A stretch of 64,000 bases of DNA. Source: Chelydra serpentina. Lineage: Eukaryota > Chordata > Testudines > Chelydridae. A program made the translations under genes and the position numbers. Numbering within the stretch: position 1 is the first letter of the stretch; every line of letters starts with the position of its first letter. The notes under the pieces are model-generated. The model saw nothing but the letters and a program-made list of their open reading frames with translations. It was not told where the DNA came from and searched no databases. Location: the NCBI GenBank assembly GCA_037349315.1, contig JBAIAC010000155.1, forward strand, positions 203,501-267,500, written 5' to 3'. Positions 58,978 through 64,000 of the stretch are shown piece after piece.

Positions 58978-59858
58978 CCAGGGCAAGAAGCTTACAGAGC
59001 TTCGACCTTCCTGGGTCTGACTTCGGAGAACTCAGCGTCCCCTTCCACACTAAAACGAAAATAAGAAAGAAAAACTTGTAGCACCATAGAGACTAACAAA
59101 TTTATTTCAACATAAGCTTTCGTTTTTTTTTTGTTAAATTTGTTAGTCTCTAAGGTGCTACAAGTTTTTCTTTCTTATTTTCGTTTTGCTGACACAGACT
59201 AACACGGCTACTACACTTAAACCCTTCCACACTGTTCACTTGCCGCAGCGAGTCCGCACAGGCGGGGCTCCTGGGGAAGCCAGAGGGCCCTGCCCCCCAA
59301 CTCCACAGTCAGACGTGACTCTCAGCAGCCGGTGAAACAGAAGGGTTATTAGAGGACAGGAACAGAGTCTACACACAAGTAAGTACTGGCTAGTTTTAGC
59401 AATCACATCTGTGTTTCTAGTATTGCACTTGGTATGTTTTTTAAAACAGAGCTCGTAGGTATAGAGAACAGGACCCCTCAGTCAGGTCCATCTAGGGGGG
59501 TGGGGAACCCAGACCCCGTTTCTGGGCCTCCCTCCATTTCCCCAGCCAGCTCTAAACTCCCTCTCTTCAGCCCCTCCTCTGGCCTTTGTCTCTGTCCCGG
59601 GCCAGGAGGCCACCTGATCTCTTTGTTCTCCAACACCTTCAGTTGGCACCTTGCAGGGGAGGGGCCCAGGCCAGCAGTTGCCAAGGGACAGGGCGTCGGC
59701 CATTCTCTGTGCAGACAGCATCACACTGGCCCTATCGGGCTCTGCAACAATCACTCCCCCTGATCCCCCCACCTAGAGACTTAAGAAATGCAAAGGGGAA
59801 ACTGAGGCACCCACACAGTATTTAGAGACAACATTAAGAACATTCCCACGGCGTCACA
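58978..59858 (-). repeat. ERV-like LTR copy with nested hairpin element
   Basis: Reverse counterpart of 1,642-2,237, direct counterpart of 48,250-49,013. Right end GGCGTCACA (TGTGACGCC on the minus strand). An insertion splits it at 59,052-59,221. The single GGTCCATC at about 59,487 is the empty MITE site. Confidence 0.8.
59052..59221. mobile_element. Hairpin insertion with 12-bp target duplication (Penelope-like?)
   Basis: Arms of about 52 bp (59,052-59,103 and 59,136-59,187) are near-perfect inverted repeats (AAAACGAAAATAAGAAAG against CTTTCTTATTTTCGTTTT), followed by ACAGACTAACACGGCTACTA. CCCTTCCACACT flanks both sides (59,040-59,051; 59,222-59,233), and the 48-kb LTR has the uninterrupted site at about 48,325. 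Assignment to Penelope-like elements is tentative. Confidence 0.75.
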
Positions 59859-60133
59859 CACGGCCAGCTGACAGCCACAAAGACCCCCGGCCAGCCTGCT
59901 CCCGGGCAGGCCAAACACCCACTGGGGGCCACCCGCAGGCCAGCATGTGGGGCAGCTGCTGACGCTCTGTGGCCCACATCAGACTGTGGTAGGGAAGCAG
60001 GGCCAGCCCCCTGGTGGGGCCTCTGACCGTTCCCCTTTGCGGTGCTCACTCTTGTAGTGGGGCAGGAGATTTTCCCCAGCCGGCGAGAAGCAGGGAAACA
60101 CCCAGGCTCCCGAGGTGCTATTTAGCAAACCCC
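59859..60133. repeat. Duplicated spacer
   Basis: Direct copy of 49,020-49,320. Confidence 0.8.
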
Positions 60134-60198
60134 CTGGGCTAGCTCAGTCAGTAAAGCATCAATTTCTTAGTCGGGGGTTCAAGCCCCATGTCTGGGCG
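60134..60198 (+). pseudogene. tRNA-Lys-like pseudogene
   Basis: CTGGGCTAGCTCAGTCAGTA, loop TTCTTAG, GGGGTTCAAGCCCC; variable loop missing as in the 851 and 50,023 copies. Confidence 0.7.
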
Positions 60199-61523
60199 TT
60201 CAGCTTTTTAAGTTGCCTTGTGTGCCAGGAGCCAAATGTCCAGAGCCACCCCCGGGTTCCCAGAAGCCCTGGCCATTTCCTGGACAGGCCCCTTGCTCCT
60301 GCTGAGTCCTTAGGAGTCAGGAGAGAGGCTCACACCCACAGGAGCAGGCCCCTACAGCGCAGTCTGGGGCTGGCAAGAAGCGCTGTGGGGCCAGGTGCTG
60401 AGAGACCCGAGGGGAGAGAGGGAGAGAAGCGATGAGGACAGAGTGCCAGTGTAAAGGGGGTTCTGGTCCTGCTAGAGCAGCAAACTTTCCTGGCTTATCC
60501 ACGACACCGGTGGAATGGGCTAGTGAAAGGCCCTGAGTCCCCACTCCCACTCCCTCACCCAGAGGCAGCCTGACCTCGAGGACTCTCTGTCTACACTCGT
60601 GTGTGGCAGAGTCCTCGTGACCCCGACAAGGCTGGGCCCAGGATTCCTGGGGGGCTCGACCCCCAGTCTTGTTGTGGTCACTTAGTACAGGGGCTGGGGT
60701 GTCCCCACTCTGGGGTTCTCTCTCAGCTCTGGATGCTGCCCTGACCCACGGATCGTTGCATGTGCTTTAAGCAAATCCAATGGGTTAAAGAGCAATCGAT
60801 TTAAACCATAAGGAAAATGGGAACGGTTCAAGGGAAACACGTCACCTCGTTCTGTGGCTCAGGGATATCGCAAACAGCGTCTCTGGGACAGACGGGACGT
60901 TCACAGTCTCCCCCTCACATGTCCCAGGCCCTGGCTGGGGTGCAGGGATGCCACCGGTTGGATACTTGCTCTGGCAGTGGCCACATGCCCTCAGCCTGGG
61001 CCCTGGCTCCTGGCCCAGCCTCGTTCCCCTTACCCCTGTCCACTCCCCTCTCCCTAGGAAGCCATGGCCCTGCTCCCAGCCCCGGTTCTCGACCGCGGCT
61101 TCCGAGGGGCCGCAGACACGGACAAGAGGGCACAGTGTGAAAAGTTTGGGGACCACTGGATTAGGGTGACGTCCTCAATCACTTCTATGCCTCCATCAGG
61201 ACGAACTCGGTATGTTCTGCTGCCCTTCACTCGGACAGGAAGGAGAATAACATTTCATTCCACTCAATGCTACAGTGATTTGTAACCCAACACCGGCCAG
61301 AACTGGTCCCTTTGGCAAAGCTGCCCCATCATGCTGCACACCCAGGCCGAGTAGGGGTGTCTGTGCAAACACGGTCTGGTCCTAACGTCTTTCCCCAGCT
61401 CATCACTCGATGTGAGGGGGGAGCTCATCCAGACCCTGCTTACACTTAGTATTTAAAAACTCCTGATTGTCCCTATCTCTGCTGGCCTTTGATTTCTGCT
61501 CCTGTCCTTTTCTTGACACTACA
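60199..61523. repeat. Mirror of 1-850; then unassigned
   Basis: 60,199-61,000 mirrors the window start. 61,000-61,523 has no recognised feature; the short frames at 60.8-61.2 kb overlap on both strands without domains. Confidence 0.7.
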
Positions 61524-61604
61524 GATGAGGTGGCCAAGTGGTTAAGGTGATGGCTGCTAATCCATTGTGCTTTGCACGCATGGGTTTGAGTCCCGTCCTC
61601 AGCG
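61524..61604 (+). pseudogene. tRNA-Ser(GCT) with one-base deletion in the anticodon stem
   Basis: 81 nt type II tRNA: acceptor GATGAGG/CCTCAGC (one mismatch), D arm TGGCCAAGTGGTTAAGGT, anticodon region ATGG-CTGCTAA-TCCAT (GCT) one base short in the 5' stem, variable arm TTGTGCTTTGCACGC, T arm TGGGTTTGAGTCCCG. Probably impaired. The gypsy element at 10 kb uses this tRNA type as primer. Confidence 0.82.
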
Positions 61605-62535
61605 GATGCATTTAGTCTTCCTTCTCTCCTTTAAAAACAACGGTCTCCCCATTTGGTACAATGGCAGACAAAACCATGTTGAGTCCTGCAATCAGAAACC
61701 TACTCAGACCTCCCTTGCTTTAAATAAAATATGTCTAAATCCTGGGTTTCTAAAAGAATTCAGTAGGTCTTGTTTTTTATCTGAAAAGGTAACAGCCTCA
61801 TTATCTCCCCCAAATAATTTCCCTTGTACAGATCCATGAACAGTAAAAGAGATGGATGGCAGGAGAGAGATCATTTGATCATTACCTGTGAGGTTCACTC
61901 CCTCTGGGGCACCTGGCATTGGCCAGGATCAGTAGACAAGATACTGGGCTGGATGGACCTTTGTCTGACTCAGTACGGCCATTCTTATGTTCTTAAAATC
62001 TTTCTGTGTCTCTTGTCTGATCCAGGGCATTCGATTCCATTGAAACCTTCTCTCCTGCAATGACAATGGTCAGACAAAGGGGACGTGGCACCTTCAGCCC
62101 TGACAGTGAGATATTCGCTCTCCTCTTTCTTCATGCTGCTGTTGTTATTTCGTGAAACATCAAGGATGGAATAAAAAGCTGAGGTTGAGGAAAGAAAGGA
62201 GCCACCAACCCCCTGGCAAAGCTCAGTGCCCCAGAGAAAACCTGCCCCTGCTCTTGCAATCACTGATGTATTGGGGATGACGGGAAAGGGACTGTCTGAA
62301 TTATTGAGGCAGGAAATGGACAAGAATCTACAGCAGCGTCATTAACCACAAACACACTCTCATCATTCTCCAGCCAGCAGGGAAATGAGCAGGAATTCTT
62401 GCTGTTCAGCCATGGACACACTTACACAATGGCACGGCAGTGAGTGTGTTGTGGAAGCTGGTCTGAGGAAACAATAGGAAACGATCACTCAGTGAGAACA
62501 GAACTAGAGTGTAGTGAGAAAACTGCCCATAGCAA
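61605..62535. repeat. CR1 3' fragment and mirrored Ser flank; no gene
   Basis: 61,880-61,998 is a CR1 3' end (+) (CTGGATGGACCTTTGTCTGA ... TTCTTATGTTCTT). 62,040-62,535 mirrors 38,010-38,630. Confidence 0.75.
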
Positions 62536-62617
62536 GTAGTTGTGGCTGAGTGGTTAAGGTGATGGACTAGAAATCCATTGGGGTTTCCCTGCACAGGTTT
62601 GAATCCTGTCAACTACG
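62536..62617 (+). tRNA. tRNA-Ser(AGA)
   Basis: 82 nt: acceptor GTAGTTG/CAACTAC, D arm TGGCTGAGTGGTTAAGGT, anticodon arm ATGGA-CTAGAAA-TCCAT (AGA), variable arm TTGGGGTTTCCCTGC, T arm CAGGTTTGAATCCTG, discriminator G. The best of the three Ser(AGA) copies. No TTTT close downstream (GGTTCTCTAGTTTC). Confidence 0.9.
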
Positions 62618-63814
62618 GAGGAACTTGTGGTTCTCTAGTTTCAGTCCCTGAGCATCCTTGGCGTCAAGGGGAGCTCGGTCTTGTCTCACTCTCAGGCTGT
62701 GTCCACACTACAGAGTTATGCTGCTTTAGTTGAAGGGTTTTAATTAAACACTCTGCTCCTTGTGTCACCAGAGCGCATCCACTCTGGCAACTCTTGCGTC
62801 GCCCCAAAGAGCAGTGCATTGTGGGTAGCTATCGCACTGTGCAACTGGCCGCAGGGGGCTTTGGGAGGGGTTTGCAATGGCTCATGGGCTGGTGCAGCAT
62901 CACATGATGCAGGTTTCTCTGTCCCATTGTTCCATGGGCAGCCTACTAGATTGCCAGCTGCTTCTCTACTGAAGTGTGTGTGGCGGGGCAGAGTGACATT
63001 ATGCAAAACAGATAAGTGTGGAACAATGACACAGCACAAAACCACACAACAGAAGCGTGTACAGAGATAGGGCAGGGAGGGACCCTGAGAGTCAGGACCA
63101 AGTATCCCTAGGTCATCCCCGACAGGTATTTGCATAACCCCTTCTTCAAATCCTCCAATGAAGGAGATTCTGCAACTTCCCATGGAGGCCACTGGCATGC
63201 AATCGACAATGCTTGGCTTGTGATTAAGGGTCAGGCTGTGACTCAGAAAATTTGGATTCAGTTCCAAGTTTGGCCCCATTATTCTCTGTGCAAACATGGA
63301 CAAATGACATCGCATCTTTGGGCCTCAGTTTCCCCATCTGTAAAATGGGAACCACCCTCCCACACTTCATCTATTTTGCCTGTGAGCTCTTGGCATCAAG
63401 GACTCTCACTCTCACTATGAGTTGTACAACACCTGCAGAATCAGGGCCCCCATCCTTCGTCGGGGTTTCCGCAGTGCCTGGCACAACTGGGGCACCCACT
63501 CTTGGATGGGGTATCTGCAGGGGGATTAAAGGGCAGGGCTAACCATCACGCTTCATGACTCAAACTGCTCTGTGGCTGGGGGCTCAGGAGGGACTGTTCC
63601 CATGTAATAACGTATGGAAAGGATCATTGTGCAGTCCGTGGGGAAGGGGTTAGAGTTTCCTTTACTATTTCCGGCATTGGCCACTCCCACAGACAGGATG
63701 TCTGCTGGGGGAGGAGAAATACAAGGCTTAATGGGACCGTGGATCTGATCAGATGAGGCCGGGGGGAGGGGGGGATTTAACCACCCCCAGCCCATAACCT
63801 CCAATATGCAGAAT
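62618..63814. repeat. Inverted copy of 36.73-37.92 kb
   Basis: Continuous mirror of the Ser-module upstream block, including the MIR-like fragment (63,240-63,440, minus) and CR1-like scrap (63,080-63,200, minus). The 191-codon reverse frame recurs in the other copy and has no domain. Confidence 0.85.
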
Positions 63815-64000
63815 CATAGAATCATAGGACTGTAAGGGACCTTGAGAGGTCATCCAGTCCAGCCCCTTCACTCATAAGTATAATCTAGACCATCCCTGAC
63901 AGGTGTTTGTCTAACCTGCTCTTAAAAACCTCCCCTGACAGAGATTCCACAACCTCCCTGGGGAATTCACTCCAGTGCTTAACAGCCCTGACAGACAGGG
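63815..64000 (-). mobile_element. CR1 3' end, cut by the window edge
   Basis: CAGAATCATAGAATCATAGG starts the reverse CR1 3' UTR, continuing past 64,000. Mirrors 36,540-36,733. Confidence 0.9.

Noticed and set aside
62740..63315. 191-codon reverse frame
   Set aside because: Duplicated in the 37-kb block where it is broken up (about 123 codons); overlaps MIR-like and CR1-like fragments.

Overview
The window looks like nuclear DNA of a turtle (Testudines). Its interspersed repeats point that way: CR1 LINE 3' ends, a tRNA-derived SINE with a box-A/box-B head, short hAT-type MITEs beginning TAGGGTGACCA, Ty3/gypsy-like and ERV-like LTRs, and MIR-like SINEs. There is no support for a host protein-coding gene. 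Every long open frame is either part of a retroelement or an artefact of a tandem repeat whose unit is a multiple of 3 bp. The species call is inferred from repeat content only.

The organising feature is a dense cluster of about 35 tRNA genes and tRNA-derived pseudogenes: initiator Met, Val, Cys, Gly, Asn, Arg(TCG, CCT), Thr(AGT, TGT), Lys(TTT), Gln(TTG), Glu(TTC), Phe(GAA), Ser(AGA, TGA, GCT) and an intron-containing Ile(TAT). Many lie in duplicated modules, often inverted. A Gln/Lys/Thr module recurs near 10.5-11.4, 18.4-19.5, 27.7-30.3, 46.9-47.5 and 56.6-58.6 kb. A Ser(AGA)/Glu module recurs at 25.8 and 37.9 kb and, inverted, at 62.5 kb. A Lys-like/Arg(TCG) module sits at 0.9-1.4 kb and, inverted, at 49.6-50.1 kb. 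A palindrome at 53.4-54.8 kb carries two divergent initiator-Met copies. Copies range from canonical to strongly decayed, including anticodon swaps and loss of the anticodon loop.

Region by region. 0-7 kb: duplicated block, Arg tRNAs, an ERV-like LTR, CR1 fragments and a 702-bp hAT element. 7-10.4 kb: a solo LTR with a 5-bp target duplication, then a truncated gypsy element (LTR, primer site, gag, protease, start of RT). 10.5-19.5 kb: tRNA genes and a 45-bp minisatellite. 20.0-25.4 kb: a 5.36-kb LTR element with LTRs of about 1.1 kb, a tRNA-Ser primer site and one long frame of 967 codons, but no recognisable protease, RT or integrase. 25.7-39.3 kb: more tRNA modules, 36-bp and 57-bp minisatellites and CR1 copies. 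39.8-42.4 kb: a GC-box/G-run minisatellite (42- and 48-bp units) with a 780-bp higher-order period. 42.7-43.0 kb: TG-rich simple repeat. 44.0-45.8 kb: a CR1 copy with an intact reverse-transcriptase frame. 46.6-64 kb: further tRNA modules, LTR copies with nested insertions, a second 57-bp array, the initiator-Met palindrome and a final block that inverts the 36.5-38.6 kb region.

Because the blocks are duplicated, several insertions can be read against an empty paralogous site in the same window: two CR1s, a 119-bp hAT MITE and a hairpin element with a 12-bp target duplication. These give a relative order of duplication and insertion events.
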